A DNA stretch of 64,000 nt, taken from assembly GCA_963667815.1 (NCBI GenBank), contig OY764021.1; one strand, written 5' to 3'. Of this stretch, positions 1 to 9,568 are shown piece by piece (the stretch's first letter is position 1; every line of letters starts with the position of its first letter). Source of the DNA: Saccharicrinis sp963667815 (lineage in GTDB: Bacteria > Bacteroidota > Bacteroidia > Bacteroidales > Marinilabiliaceae). A program made the translations under genes and the position numbers. The notes beneath the pieces are model-generated. The model searched no databases and had not been told where the DNA came from. It saw nothing but the letters and a program-made list of their open reading frames with translations.

Positions 1-567
1 TCTTTTAAGAAATGTATCTTTAACCTGATCGTTAACGATTAAATCCACATAACGCTGACGATATCTTTGCTCCGCATCGCTAAAAGCATCATATACTTTA
101 CCGTCTTTTTCTTTTACAATAGGAAGTGGTTTTAATGATTTTGTAAGTACTTTAAACTCTTTAACATAAATAGAAGTTTCTCCCATTTGAGTTTTAAATA
201 CATATCCTTTAATACCAATAATATCACCAATGTCCAATAACTTTTTAAATACAGTATTGTACATGGTTTTATCATCTCCTTCGCAGATGTCATCACGTCG
301 GAAATATACTTGAATTCGCCCTTGTTGATCTTTTAATTCAGCAAACGAAGCATTACCCATAATGCGGCGACTCATGATTCTACCTGCAAGAGAAACTTCT
401 TTTAAAGTTGAATCCTCTTCGTTTTCAGCAAAAAGCTTCTTTATATCTTCAGAGTAGTGAGTAATTTTGTACTCTTCTGCAGGGAATGCATTAATTCCTA
501 ATTTGTTTAATTCTTCAAGACTATTACGTCTTATCAACTCCTGTTCGCTTAGTTCAACGGTGCTCAT
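1..567 (-). CDS. lysS: Lysyl-tRNA synthetase, class II, N-terminal part (runs off the left edge)
   Basis: Charges tRNA-Lys with lysine in the cytoplasm. Reading the minus strand from the ATG at 567 gives 189 open codons without a stop. They hold the N-terminal OB-fold anticodon-binding domain of class II LysRS (MSTVELSEQELIRR..., then an SLAGRIMSRRIMG segment and a FAELKDQQGRIQVYFRRD segment) and the start of the linker DAFSDAEQRYRQRYVDL that leads to the catalytic core. The catalytic class II motifs lie beyond the window. The gene is divergent from lipA. A TAnnTTTG element (685-692) about 120 bp upstream probably starts its transcript. Confidence 0.95.
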   Translation of the reverse strand, partial: MSTVELSEQELIRRNSLEELNKLGINAFPAEEYKITHYSEDIKKLFAENEEDSTLKEVSLAGRIMSRRIMGNASFAELKDQQGRIQVYFRRDDICEGDDKTMYNTVFKKLLDIGDIIGIKGYVFKTQMGETSIYVKEFKVLTKSLKPLPIVKEKDGKVYDAFSDAEQRYRQRYVDLIVNDQVKDTFLKR

Positions 568-942
568 TCTTATATTTTCAATATGAATTTTTAAATATTC
601 TCCTTGTAAAATGAATGCCTCAAAATCATGTAATCAAGGAGATAGCAATAATGTTTTTCTAAAAAAAATATAGAAAAATCGATGCAAAGATAATCATTAA
701 CAATTAATAATGAAGTTATAAAAAGAAGAGGTTAGTGAACTTTAACTTATTTTTTATTGTTCTTACCAATTAAACAATGAGTTATTAATGTAAATACTAA
801 TAAAATTCATAGCTGAGTTATAATAAAATGATTAAGATTGTATTTCGTAATTATTAAGATTATTTGTTTAATAAAGAGCATTTTGATAATTTTTAATACT
901 TACAGCATACAATTTTTGGAATAAAAGAGAGAGAAGAGTGAT
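568..942. other. Intergenic region between divergent lysS and lipA
   Basis: About 375 bp of very AT-rich DNA between two divergent starts. Apart from the lysS -7 element I see no tRNA, hairpin terminator or riboswitch. A TTTTG (881-885) followed 22 bp later by TACAATTTTTG (908-918) could be the lipA promoter, but its -7 spacing is not canonical. Confidence 0.5.
685..692 (-). promoter_or_regulatory. Candidate -7 promoter element for lysS
   Basis: On the minus strand this reads TATCTTTG, an exact match to the Bacteroidota -7 consensus TAnnTTTG. No good TTG -33 element is visible at the right distance. It would give a leader of about 110 nt before lysS. Confidence 0.45.
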
Positions 943-1800
943 ATGCAAATTAAAACAAGAAAACCAGATTGGTTAAAAATACAGTTACCAAATACATCCG
1001 ATTATAAATGGATGCATCAAACTATTAGAGATAATAAATTACATACCATTTGTACCAGTGGAAAATGTCCGAATTCAGCAGAATGCTGGGCAGCAGGAAC
1101 TGCAACATTTATGATATTGGGAGATATTTGTACACGGGCATGTAAATTTTGTAATGTAAAAACAGGGAAACCGCTTCCGGTTGATGTTAAAGAACCTGTT
1201 AGAATTGCCAGATCGATACAAATTATGAAGTTAAAACATGCCGTGATAACTTCAGTAGATAGAGATGATTTGGAAGACGGGGGTTCTGATATTTGGAAGA
1301 AAACAATATTAAAGGTTAAGGAAATGAATCCTGGAATTACTCAGGAAGTTTTAATTCCTGATTTTAATGGATTACGTCCGCTGATAAAAAATATTATTGA
1401 TGCGGAACCTGAAGTGATTTCACATAACCTTGAAACTGTTAGAAGAATTACTCCAATTATTCGTACCCGGGCAAAATATGATTTAAGTTTAGAAGTATTA
1501 AAATATATTGCAGATAATGGCGTTGTAGCAAAGACAGGTATAATGCTTGGCTTGGGAGAAAAGGAGGAAGAGGTTGTTGAAACTATGCAGGATGCTTATA
1601 ATGCCGGAGTGAAAGTTTTTACCATCGGTCAGTATTTGCAGCCAAGTAAAGATCATCTTCCGGTGCACGAGTATGTTACGCCTGAGCAATTTGCGAAATA
1701 TGAAAAGATTGGGCTGGAAATGGGATTTAAATATGTAGAAAGTGGACCAATGGTACGTTCTTCATATCATGCTGAAAAGCATATTAATGCATTGAAATAG
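943..1800 (+). CDS. lipA: Lipoyl synthase (radical SAM)
   Basis: Inserts two sulfur atoms into octanoyl groups on lipoyl domains of 2-oxoacid dehydrogenases and the glycine cleavage H protein, the last step of lipoate synthesis. The 285-aa product has both iron-sulfur cluster signatures: C37-x4-C42-x5-C48 (auxiliary cluster, CTSGKCPNSAEC) and C63-x3-C67-x2-C70 (radical SAM cluster, CTRACKFC). It ends with the RSSYHAE serine motif that ligates the auxiliary cluster in this family. Length is normal. The ATG at 943 follows a purine-rich stretch. lipB follows after 51 bp, so the two probably form one lipoate operon. Confidence 0.97.
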   Translation: MQIKTRKPDWLKIQLPNTSDYKWMHQTIRDNKLHTICTSGKCPNSAECWAAGTATFMILGDICTRACKFCNVKTGKPLPVDVKEPVRIARSIQIMKLKHAVITSVDRDDLEDGGSDIWKKTILKVKEMNPGITQEVLIPDFNGLRPLIKNIIDAEPEVISHNLETVRRITPIIRTRAKYDLSLEVLKYIADNGVVAKTGIMLGLGEKEEEVVETMQDAYNAGVKVFTIGQYLQPSKDHLPVHEYVTPEQFAKYEKIGLEMGFKYVESGPMVRSSYHAEKHINALK

Positions 1801-1851
1801 AAGTTTATTTATGTTTACTTTTATTTCTTAGGGCAGTTAGCTAAATAACGA

Positions 1852-2559
1852 ATGAGTATGACTACGAAAACAATATATGAAGATTTAGGTCTTATAGAAT
1901 ATAAAAAAGCCTGGGATTATCAGGAATCAAAGTTTAATGCGATTATTGATACTAAATTATATAATCGTGAAAATGCTGACAATAAGAAAGAAATTACGCA
2001 TCAACTTTTATTTTGTGAACATCCACATGTATATACCTTAGGAAAAAGTGGAGTTGAGAATAATTTATTGATCAATGATGCGTTTTTAAAACAAATCAAT
2101 GCAACCTATTATAAAAGTAATCGTGGTGGAGATATTACCTATCATGGCCCTGGGCAGATTGTGGGATATCCGATATTTGATTTAGAAGAAATGGATTTAA
2201 CGGTAAAAAGTTACATTCATAAATTGGAAGAGGCCATTATAAACTGTATTGCTGATTATGGAATTCAGGGCGATAGGTTGGATGGTGCTACAGGGGTTTG
2301 GATTGATAAAGATGTTCCGGGTAAGGCGCGTAAAATATGTGCAATTGGTGTAAAAGCAAGTAGATATGTGAGTATGCATGGTTTTGCATTAAACGTAAAT
2401 ACAGATTTAACCTATTTTAATCATATTAATCCATGTGGATTTGTGGATAAAGGAGTAACATCTATTCAAAAAGAGTTAGGCGAGCCTCAGGATTTTAATG
2501 CAGTTAAGGAAAATTTAAGGGAGCATCTGAAAAAAGTATTTAAATTAAATATACCTTAA
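1852..2559 (+). CDS. lipB: Octanoyl-[acyl-carrier-protein]:protein octanoyltransferase
   Basis: Transfers octanoate from acyl carrier protein to lipoyl domains, supplying the substrate of LipA just upstream. The 235-aa protein shows the family motif RGGDITYHGPGQ (residues 91-102), the conserved lysine K168 in GVKASR and the catalytic cysteine C195 in NPCG. Two in-frame ATGs (1852 and 1858) could start it; the choice changes only two residues. No terminator is visible before recJ, 150 bp downstream. Confidence 0.96.
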   Translation: MSMTTKTIYEDLGLIEYKKAWDYQESKFNAIIDTKLYNRENADNKKEITHQLLFCEHPHVYTLGKSGVENNLLINDAFLKQINATYYKSNRGGDITYHGPGQIVGYPIFDLEEMDLTVKSYIHKLEEAIINCIADYGIQGDRLDGATGVWIDKDVPGKARKICAIGVKASRYVSMHGFALNVNTDLTYFNHINPCGFVDKGVTSIQKELGEPQDFNAVKENLREHLKKVFKLNIP

Positions 2560-2709
2560 AAATTATACCTAAACTGTTGATATATACTTTTATTTATTAA
2601 AAATAACCCTTTGTTTAAACTCTGTTTTTGAATTTATTAGGGGGTGAGGTTTTGAAAATCCATTTTTTTTAGGAAAATTTATGCTCGCAAATTAGGGCTC
2701 ATAGTACAC

Positions 2710-4431
2710 ATGGAGAAAACTTGGAACATAAAAGAAAGTGGCGAAGAAGAAAAGGTAGAGCACCTGTCGAGCGTTTTAAATATCGACAGGTTTTTATCTA
2801 ATCTTTTGGTACAAAGAGGAGTTCAGACTTTTGATGAGGCTAAGGCATTTTTCCGTCCTGATTATGAGCATTTGCACGATCCTTTCCTCATGAAAGATAT
2901 GGATAGGGCCATTGACCGTTTAGACAAAGCCATAGAAAATAATGAAAAGGTATTTATCTATGGTGATTATGACGTTGATGGTACAACATCTGTTTCTTTA
3001 GTTTATTCATTTCTATCAGAATATTTTGATAATCTTCAGTTTTATATTCCCAACAGGTATGAAGAAGGTTATGGTATTTCATATAAGGGAATTGATTATT
3101 TTGCCGAAGAAAAATGTTCTTTGGTAGTAGCACTTGATTGCGGTATTAAAGCCGTAGAAAAAATTGAGTATGCAAAAGAAAAGGGTATTGATTTTATCAT
3201 TTGCGATCATCACACTCCGGGTGATACCTTACCTGATGCAGCTGCATGTTTAGATCCTAAAAGAAAGGATTGTAACTATCCGGATGAAAATCTTTCAGGA
3301 TGTGGTGTGGGATTTAAATTTATTCAGGCTTATTGTAAGCGACATAAAATTGATTACCACAAAGCTTATGAATATCTAGACTTGGTTGCTGTAAGTATAG
3401 CTTCTGATATTGTTCCCATTATTGGAGAAAACAGGGTTTTGGCCTATTATGGTCTTCAAAAACTAAATACCAATCCGAGTGTAGGTTTAAAGCATATTAT
3501 TAAAGTGGCTGGAATGCAGGGGCGCGAAATTACAATTAGTGATATCGTATTTAAAATTGGCCCAAGAATTAATGCTGCAGGAAGAATAGACTCGGGTGGA
3601 GACGCTGTGAATTTACTTATTACAGAAGATGAAGGCATGGCCAATAGCATGAGCATAGATATTGATAAGTGTAATGATACCAGAAAAGGCTTTGATAGAG
3701 ATATAACACAGCAAGCTCTTGAATTAATAGCAGGCAATAAAGAACTTCAAGGTAAAAAATCTACTGTTTTATATGAACCGGAGTGGCACAAAGGAGTGAT
3801 TGGAATTGTTGCTTCACGATTAACGGAGTATTATTATCGACCAACTGTAATTTTAACTGAATCTAAGGGTTTTGCTACTGGTTCTGCCCGATCGGTTGAA
3901 GGATTTGATTTGTACAAAGCAATTGATCATTGTAGTGATTTGTTAGAGAATTTTGGTGGTCATATGTATGCTGCCGGTTTAACATTGAAAATTGAAAATA
4001 TAGAGGAGTTTAAGCGCCGGTTTGAAGAATATGTAGAAGCAAACATTACTCCAGAACAATTAATTCCTCAGATAGAAGTTGATGAAGAGATTGGCCTAAA
4101 AGATATAAACGATAAGTTTTTCAGAATTCTTAAGCAATTTCGTCCTTTTGGTCCAGGAAATCTTAAGCCTGTATTTGTTACCAAAAGAGTGTTTGATTAT
4201 GGAACCAGTAAAAATGTGGGTAAAGACCATGACCATTTAAAAGTTGAACTAATTGAAGAAAAATCAGGTTCAATAAAACAAGGTATAGGTTTTTCGATGG
4301 GAAATGATCTGGAAAAGTTACAAACAGGTAATCCTTTTGATGTGTGCTACACTATTGAAGAAAATGTATACAATGGTCGCTCAAGTATCCAAATGATGTT
4401 AAAAGATATGAAATTCCCGTACAAAGACTAA
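2710..4431 (+). CDS. recJ: Single-stranded-DNA-specific exonuclease RecJ
   Basis: 5'-3' exonuclease on single-stranded DNA that acts in recombination, base excision and mismatch repair. The 573-aa length is typical. DHH-superfamily metal-binding motifs are present: DYDVDGTTS (86-94), ALDCG (141-145) and DHH (166-168), then GPRINAAGR and the DHHA1 GGH motif (FGGHMYAAGL), followed by the OB-like C-terminal domain. The ATG at 2710 is the first in-frame start; a mini-ORF beginning at 2681 (Met-Leu-Ala-Asn) does not join it. It has its own 150-bp upstream region and is probably a single gene. Confidence 0.96.
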   Translation: MEKTWNIKESGEEEKVEHLSSVLNIDRFLSNLLVQRGVQTFDEAKAFFRPDYEHLHDPFLMKDMDRAIDRLDKAIENNEKVFIYGDYDVDGTTSVSLVYSFLSEYFDNLQFYIPNRYEEGYGISYKGIDYFAEEKCSLVVALDCGIKAVEKIEYAKEKGIDFIICDHHTPGDTLPDAAACLDPKRKDCNYPDENLSGCGVGFKFIQAYCKRHKIDYHKAYEYLDLVAVSIASDIVPIIGENRVLAYYGLQKLNTNPSVGLKHIIKVAGMQGREITISDIVFKIGPRINAAGRIDSGGDAVNLLITEDEGMANSMSIDIDKCNDTRKGFDRDITQQALELIAGNKELQGKKSTVLYEPEWHKGVIGIVASRLTEYYYRPTVILTESKGFATGSARSVEGFDLYKAIDHCSDLLENFGGHMYAAGLTLKIENIEEFKRRFEEYVEANITPEQLIPQIEVDEEIGLKDINDKFFRILKQFRPFGPGNLKPVFVTKRVFDYGTSKNVGKDHDHLKVELIEEKSGSIKQGIGFSMGNDLEKLQTGNPFDVCYTIEENVYNGRSSIQMMLKDMKFPYKD

Positions 4432-4523
4432 AAAATTATAGGGAATACTACTCGTATAATCATTTTATTTACAATTTGTAGCAAAAATAACCTTCAATAA
4501 ATAAATTTATTTTTTAAATAAAT

Positions 4524-4531
4524 TATATTTG
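4524..4531 (+). promoter_or_regulatory. Candidate -7 element for the 4576 lipoprotein gene
   Basis: TATATTTG matches TAnnTTTG exactly, 44 bp before the ATG. The -33 region has only a T-rich stretch and no clear TTG. Confidence 0.5.
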
Positions 4532-4575
4532 TAGCAAATCATAAATTCTGATTTTACATAAAAACTAATACACAG

Positions 4576-5409
4576 ATGAGAAAAAGTACTACAATATGGG
4601 GAGTAGCCTCATTATTAATTTCAGTGGTTTTTGTATTTGCATCTTGTAATTCCGGAGCAAAACAAAACCAAAAATCAGATGCTGTTCAAATAGAAAAAAC
4701 AGAAGTAGAAAATGAAGTGAGAGAATTTGTATATCCACTTCCTACATCTTATGAAATTGTTGAGATGCTTAATAAAATTGAAGCAGCTTACATTTTCGAT
4801 TTATCAAATAGCCCTGAAAATGCATCTAAATATATCACAGAAAAACAACAGGCGTTAAACCTTGGTGTATATGGTGGTGATTTGAGTTATGCAAGCACAT
4901 ACAATCAAAAGCAAGAAACAATCGATTTTATCGATGCTTCAAGAAAGCTTTTAGAAGGATTAGATCTTCAGGGTGCAGTTAGTGAGGATTTGCCTGAGCA
5001 AATTGAAGCTAACGAAGATAATAAAGAAGCGTTGGTAGAATTAATTACAGATTCATTTTACGATACGTACGATTTCTTACAAAGAAATAATCGTGCTCCG
5101 GTTTCTGCTTTAGTAATGACAGGAGCTTGGGTTGAAGGTCTTTATATTGCAACTCACATTTCTGAAGAAACTTTTAACAGTAAGGAAATGATTGAAATTG
5201 TATTAAAACAAAAAGATCCATTGGTTAAATTAATGGAGATTCTTGCTGAATATAAGGATGATAAAGCTGTTGCAGAAACAATTGAAGATCTTTCAACTAT
5301 GGCAAGTATATATGCCGAAATTGAAAGTACAGCAATTACTCAGGAGCAAATGATTAAAATTGCAGATGAGTCGTTAGTATTAAGAAAGAAGTTTGTTACA
5401 GTAGAATAG
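4576..5409 (+). CDS. Lipoprotein of unknown function
   Basis: 277 aa with a lipoprotein signal peptide: hydrophobic residues 8-22, then a lipobox ending at C24 (FASC). The mature protein is predicted to be largely alpha-helical and acidic, with no catalytic motif that I recognise. A periplasmic or inner-leaflet location is inferred from the lipobox. It has its own promoter element and a strong terminator, so it is monocistronic between recJ and the ABC transporter. I do not assign a function. Confidence 0.85.
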   Translation: MRKSTTIWGVASLLISVVFVFASCNSGAKQNQKSDAVQIEKTEVENEVREFVYPLPTSYEIVEMLNKIEAAYIFDLSNSPENASKYITEKQQALNLGVYGGDLSYASTYNQKQETIDFIDASRKLLEGLDLQGAVSEDLPEQIEANEDNKEALVELITDSFYDTYDFLQRNNRAPVSALVMTGAWVEGLYIATHISEETFNSKEMIEIVLKQKDPLVKLMEILAEYKDDKAVAETIEDLSTMASIYAEIESTAITQEQMIKIADESLVLRKKFVTVE

Positions 5410-5434
5410 TATTGTAATAAATAAAGATATGATT

Positions 5435-5464
5435 AAGCGATCATTTTTTTGATCGCTTTTTTTT
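5435..5464 (+). terminator. Rho-independent terminator after the 4576 lipoprotein gene
   Basis: Stem AAGCGATC (5435-5442) pairs with GATCGCTT (5451-5458) around a T-rich loop and runs into a U-tract. It lies 25 bp after the stop codon. Confidence 0.85.
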
Positions 5465-5620
5465 TGTTGTAAACTGACATATCGTAAAAAAAAATAGATA
5501 TTCTTAAAAAATAATGATGATTTCATTATTTTTAATCGTTTTCTGAAATTTTGAGTTTGATGTTAGTTTTTTTAACTCTTACTATAGTATCTAATATTAA
5601 ATAAAGAATATCACCCTGTT

Positions 5621-8600
5621 ATGAGTGAAACACTTTTAGATGCCCTGATGAAATTATATGCTTTGCTTACTAATGTAAGGAAAGAAAGCAGGGTGGATAG
5701 TGCTCGTAAATTGATAGAGCAAGAACTGCTTCATAATTTTAATAGAGAGTATGTTGATCAATATCTGGGAAGGTTTGATTTTTATATTAAACAATTTCAT
5801 AAGTACTCCTATAGCCCCATACAGTCAGAAGTAGAGCGCCAATCTTCAGATAATTACAGTCAGATAGATACTATATGTGATGAATTGAATAAAGAATTGG
5901 AGCAGGAATCAAAAATTTGGGTTTTTGTTCAACTGTTTGAGTTTATTCGTCAGGAGGAAAAAATTAGTGATATTGGTGAGGAGGTAGTTGATAAGTTAGC
6001 TCATGGGATGTTGATCAATCCTGAGGATTACCAACTACTGAAAGCATTTATATTGAAGGGACCAATGGAAGTGGATACTCCGGAAAAGGTACTTGTAATT
6101 TCAGGTCAGGAAAATGCCCCACTACCAAGGTTTAAACATCTTTATAACCCTAAACAGCAAATTTATGTTTGGGTTTTATATGTAGAAAGCACACATACTT
6201 TCATATTTAGATATTCAGGTGATCGTAACCTCTATCTGAATGGTCATAAAGTTGATCGAAATAATGCCTACATTTTATCTGTTGGTTCTGTGATTAAAAC
6301 TTCCAGGATGGCGCCTGTTTACTATGGTAAAGTGGCTGAGTTGTTTGTGCAGAAGGTAGATAAGGGAAGGATTCTTCTAAAAGCCAAAGACGTTGAGTAT
6401 AAGTTTAATGACAGACAGGTAGGTATTCATCCGTTTAGTTTTTCTGGTCGTTCCGGGCAACTTGTTGGAATTATGGGTGGTAGTGGTACAGGAAAGTCCA
6501 CCCTTCTCAATGTTTTAAACGGCAGTTATAAACTTTCTGGAGGTTCTATTCATATCAATGGGTTAAATATTCAGGAACATAAAGAAGCTTTAAAAGGTGT
6601 TATTGGTTATGTACCTCAGGAAGATTTGTTGATAGAGGAACTTACTGTTTTTGAAAACTTGTTTTTTAATGCCCGATTGTGTTTTAGTGATAAAACAATA
6701 GAAGAAATAGAAGAATTGGTTGACAATGCTATTAAGGATTTTGATTTGGTGGAAGCCCGAAACCTGGTTGTGGGTAATCCATTAAATAAAATTTTAAGCG
6801 GAGGTCAACGTAAACGTTTAAATATTGCTTTAGAGCTTATCCGAGAACCATCTATTCTTTTTGTAGATGAACCTACTTCTGGCTTATCCTCAATGGATTC
6901 GGAAAAAGTTATGGTTCTTTTAAAAAGGCAGACGCTAAAGGGTAAGTTGGTGATCATCAATATTCATCAGCCTTCATCCGATTTATATAAGCTGTTAGAT
7001 AAACTTTTGATCATTGATAAGGGAGGATATATCATATTTAATGGTAATCCAATGGATGCTATCGTTTATTTCAAACAGAAGGCAAGCTATGTAAATCCCG
7101 AAGACAGTGAGTGCTATTTGTGTGGTAATGTAAAGGTTGAACAACCTCTTCGCATTATTGAAGCACGTATGGTAGATGCTACCGGTAAACTGATTAGGGA
7201 ACGAAAGATTAAGCCTATTGAGTGGTATGAAAACTACCAAAAAGATATTGAAAGTAACTTTGATTGGAAGAAATCAAAAGGTCCTGAAAAAATTGAAAAA
7301 TTACCTCATAACCTTTATAATATTCCGGGACGTTTACAGCAGTTTCTAATATATACATACAGAGATGGATTTGCAAAATGGAAGGATCGACAGTATATGT
7401 TGATCAACTTTCTAGAAGCTCCAATTCTGGCAATCATATTAGGATATTTTACCAAGTACATAAGCGGAACAGCTGCCGATCCAACTAAATATGTATTTGC
7501 AGAAAATGATAATATTGCAGCTTACTTATTTATGGCTGTAGTTGTAGCCTTGTTTTTGGGTTTGAATGTAAGTGCTGAGGAGATTATTAAGGATCGGAAA
7601 TTATTACAAAGGGAAAAGTTTCTAAACCTGAGTCGTTTTGGATATTTGAACAGTAAGATTGTTATTATGTTTGCTATTTCTGCTGTTCAAACCTTAAGTT
7701 TAGTTCTGATTGGAAATAGTATACTAGAGATAAAGGGGCTAAACTTTAGTTATTGGATGATTCTGTTTACTACAGCTTGTTTCTCAAACATGTTAGGACT
7801 TAATATTAGTAGTGGATTAAAGTCTGTAGTGGCCATTTATATCCTAATTCCATTAATATTAGTTCCGCAATTATTATTTAGTGGTGTTATTGTTGACTTT
7901 AATAAGCTCCACAAAACCATGTTAACGTCTGAATATGTTCCTCGTATTGGAGATATGATGACTTCAAGATGGGCATATGAAGCTTTGGCTGTAAATCAAT
8001 TTGAAAACAATGAATATGAGAAACACTTTTTTGCGGACGAACAAAAAATAAGTGAAGCATCCTATTATTATTCATTACTGTTACCGCGCTTAAAGCAGCA
8101 TAATCACAAAAGTAAAAAATCGTATTTAGAAGGTGATTTGGATGTTGCAAAAGCCAATTATGACCTGGTTAAAAAGGAAATAAAAAAGATGAATCATCTA
8201 GGAGATGCAGAAGTCTCTAAATTGATCTCAAAAGGTGTTGTTGAATATTCAGAAGTAGGCTTTAAGCAAATTGATCTTTTATTAGATAGGCTAGTCAAAT
8301 ACTATCAGGATCAATATAAAATTTATAAAAAACATAAAGATAATACGTACAGGGAATTGGTTGCATCTTTGGGTTCTACAGAAGCTGTTTTTAATCTTAA
8401 GCAAGAATATCATAACGATAAATTATCAAGTTTACTGCATAACAAAGCAGAGTTAAAGCAATTGGTTTTAACGCCCTATAATGGATATGTATCGCAAAAA
8501 GATCCTGTTTTGAGAAATGGTGCATCCAAATGGGGAAGAGCTCACTTTTTTGCGCCTGCCAAACAATTTGGAGGTTTTGTAATACCAACTCCATTCTTTA

Positions 8601-8734
8601 ATGTACTGGCTATTTGGTTGTCAACCATATTGTTGTATGTGACTTTGTATTTTGATTTATTGCGACATATCATTCGCTATTTCGAAAAATTCAGATTACG
8701 TAAAGCATTCTCTCGTCAGATAAATAAAATATAG
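5621..8734 (+). CDS. Large ABCG/White-type ABC transporter with N-terminal helical and FHA-like domains
   Basis: 1037-aa single-chain ABC half-transporter. Residues 1-150 are helical and faintly TerB-like. About 155-245 looks like an FHA-type beta domain (RFKHLYNP... then RNLYLNGHKVDRNNAYIL). The nucleotide-binding domain has Walker A GGSGTGKST near 286, signature LSGGQRKRLN near 393 and Walker B ILFVDEPTSGL near 412. Membrane helices lie near 593-613, 630-651, 678-700, 710-732, 736-758 and 992-1014. A charged, probably coiled-coil insert of about 230 residues separates the last two. The order ATPase then membrane domain is that of ABCG/ABC-2 exporters. The substrate is unknown. The gene is upstream of, but separated by 118 bp from, the LiaF/LytS/LytTR operon. 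Confidence 0.85.
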   Translation: MSETLLDALMKLYALLTNVRKESRVDSARKLIEQELLHNFNREYVDQYLGRFDFYIKQFHKYSYSPIQSEVERQSSDNYSQIDTICDELNKELEQESKIWVFVQLFEFIRQEEKISDIGEEVVDKLAHGMLINPEDYQLLKAFILKGPMEVDTPEKVLVISGQENAPLPRFKHLYNPKQQIYVWVLYVESTHTFIFRYSGDRNLYLNGHKVDRNNAYILSVGSVIKTSRMAPVYYGKVAELFVQKVDKGRILLKAKDVEYKFNDRQVGIHPFSFSGRSGQLVGIMGGSGTGKSTLLNVLNGSYKLSGGSIHINGLNIQEHKEALKGVIGYVPQEDLLIEELTVFENLFFNARLCFSDKTIEEIEELVDNAIKDFDLVEARNLVVGNPLNKILSGGQRKRLNIALELIREPSILFVDEPTSGLSSMDSEKVMVLLKRQTLKGKLVIINIHQPSSDLYKLLDKLLIIDKGGYIIFNGNPMDAIVYFKQKASYVNPEDSECYLCGNVKVEQPLRIIEARMVDATGKLIRERKIKPIEWYENYQKDIESNFDWKKSKGPEKIEKLPHNLYNIPGRLQQFLIYTYRDGFAKWKDRQYMLINFLEAPILAIILGYFTKYISGTAADPTKYVFAENDNIAAYLFMAVVVALFLGLNVSAEEIIKDRKLLQREKFLNLSRFGYLNSKIVIMFAISAVQTLSLVLIGNSILEIKGLNFSYWMILFTTACFSNMLGLNISSGLKSVVAIYILIPLILVPQLLFSGVIVDFNKLHKTMLTSEYVPRIGDMMTSRWAYEALAVNQFENNEYEKHFFADEQKISEASYYYSLLLPRLKQHNHKSKKSYLEGDLDVAKANYDLVKKEIKKMNHLGDAEVSKLISKGVVEYSEVGFKQIDLLLDRLVKYYQDQYKIYKKHKDNTYRELVASLGSTEAVFNLKQEYHNDKLSSLLHNKAELKQLVLTPYNGYVSQKDPVLRNGASKWGRAHFFAPAKQFGGFVIPTPFFNVLAIWLSTILLYVTLYFDLLRHIIRYFEKFRLRKAFSRQINKI

Positions 8735-8752
8735 CAGATAGAGAAAAGAACC

Positions 8753-8783
8753 GTTTACCGATAAAATAGATTCGTTTACCGAT
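8753..8783 (+). promoter_or_regulatory. Twin direct repeat, probable LytTR regulator operator
   Basis: GTTTACCGAT occurs at 8753-8762 and again at 8774-8783, exactly 21 bp apart (two helical turns). This is the architecture of LytTR-domain binding sites. The second TTTACCGA starts 38 bp before the -7 element at 8813. The same arrangement recurs upstream of the efflux operon (29459-29487). That the regulator encoded at 10621 binds it is inference. Confidence 0.75.
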
Positions 8784-8812
8784 TAGTGATTTTAATATTG
8801 TCTTTACTCATA

Positions 8813-8820
8813 TAATTTTG
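8813..8820 (+). promoter_or_regulatory. -7 element of the LiaF-like/LytS/LytTR operon
   Basis: TAATTTTG matches TAnnTTTG exactly, 32 bp before the ATG at 8853. There is no good TTG at -33. The twin repeat ends about 30 bp upstream, where an activator could compensate for the weak -33 element. Confidence 0.65.
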
Positions 8821-8852
8821 GTTACAGATTTAAAAACATAAAATTATTTGAT

Positions 8853-9551
8853 ATGAGAAAGTCTGTTCATAATGGCAAAGCTGTTCTAGGTATTTTATTA
8901 TTTATTGTAGGTTCGTTTTTATTAGCCGGGAATTTAGGATTTATATCTGATGATATTTACTATACATTTTTTCGTTGGCCAAGTATTCTGATATTAATAG
9001 GGATATTTCAAATGGTAAGAAAAGATGTAAGTTCCGGGTTAATTGTATTTTCAGTAGGTATCTTCTTTCTACTTCCTCGTATTATTGAAGGATTTCATAT
9101 TGGTGACCTTTTCAGGTATTGGCCGGTATTGTTAATCATTGCAGGTTTGGTCTTTATTTTTGGGAAAAAGAATTTTAAGAATGGAAAGTTTGGTTCCAAA
9201 GATAGAAATGAGGATGTTATAGATATTGTATCAATATTTGGAGGTGGTGTTACTAAAGTAAATTCTGATAATTTTCAGGGAGGTGAGATTACTTGTGTTT
9301 TTGGAGGTGCAGAAGTGAATCTTCAAGGTGTTAAAATACATCCGGATGGTGCGGTAATCGATTTGACCACATTATTTGGTGGTACCAAAATATCAATACC
9401 AAGAGATTGGAGTGTAAAGGTAGATGTAATATCAATATTTGGTGGTTTTACTGATAAAAGAATGTATGAATCTAATCAGGATTCCGATAGTAAAGTTTTG
9501 ACAATAAAAGGAGTGGCCTTGTTTGGTGGTGGAGAATTAAGAAATTTTTAA
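8853..9551 (+). CDS. LiaF-like four-helix membrane protein (DUF5668 / cell-wall-active antibiotic response type)
   Basis: 232 aa. Four hydrophobic helices near residues 11-28, 42-55, 61-77 and 88-104, then a cytoplasmic or soluble beta-rich C-terminal domain with a repeated IFGGG / VFGGAEVNL / LFGGTKISIPRDW / IFGGF pattern, as in the LiaF C-terminal domain and related polymer-forming folds. In Firmicutes, LiaF restrains a cell-envelope stress sensor kinase. Here the gene lies 17 bp upstream of a LytS-type kinase, and the twin operator precedes it. A role as accessory sensor or modulator of that kinase is inferred. Confidence 0.8.
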   Translation: MRKSVHNGKAVLGILLFIVGSFLLAGNLGFISDDIYYTFFRWPSILILIGIFQMVRKDVSSGLIVFSVGIFFLLPRIIEGFHIGDLFRYWPVLLIIAGLVFIFGKKNFKNGKFGSKDRNEDVIDIVSIFGGGVTKVNSDNFQGGEITCVFGGAEVNLQGVKIHPDGAVIDLTTLFGGTKISIPRDWSVKVDVISIFGGFTDKRMYESNQDSDSKVLTIKGVALFGGGELRNF

Positions 9552-9568
9552 CCTTAATAACTTTGTGA

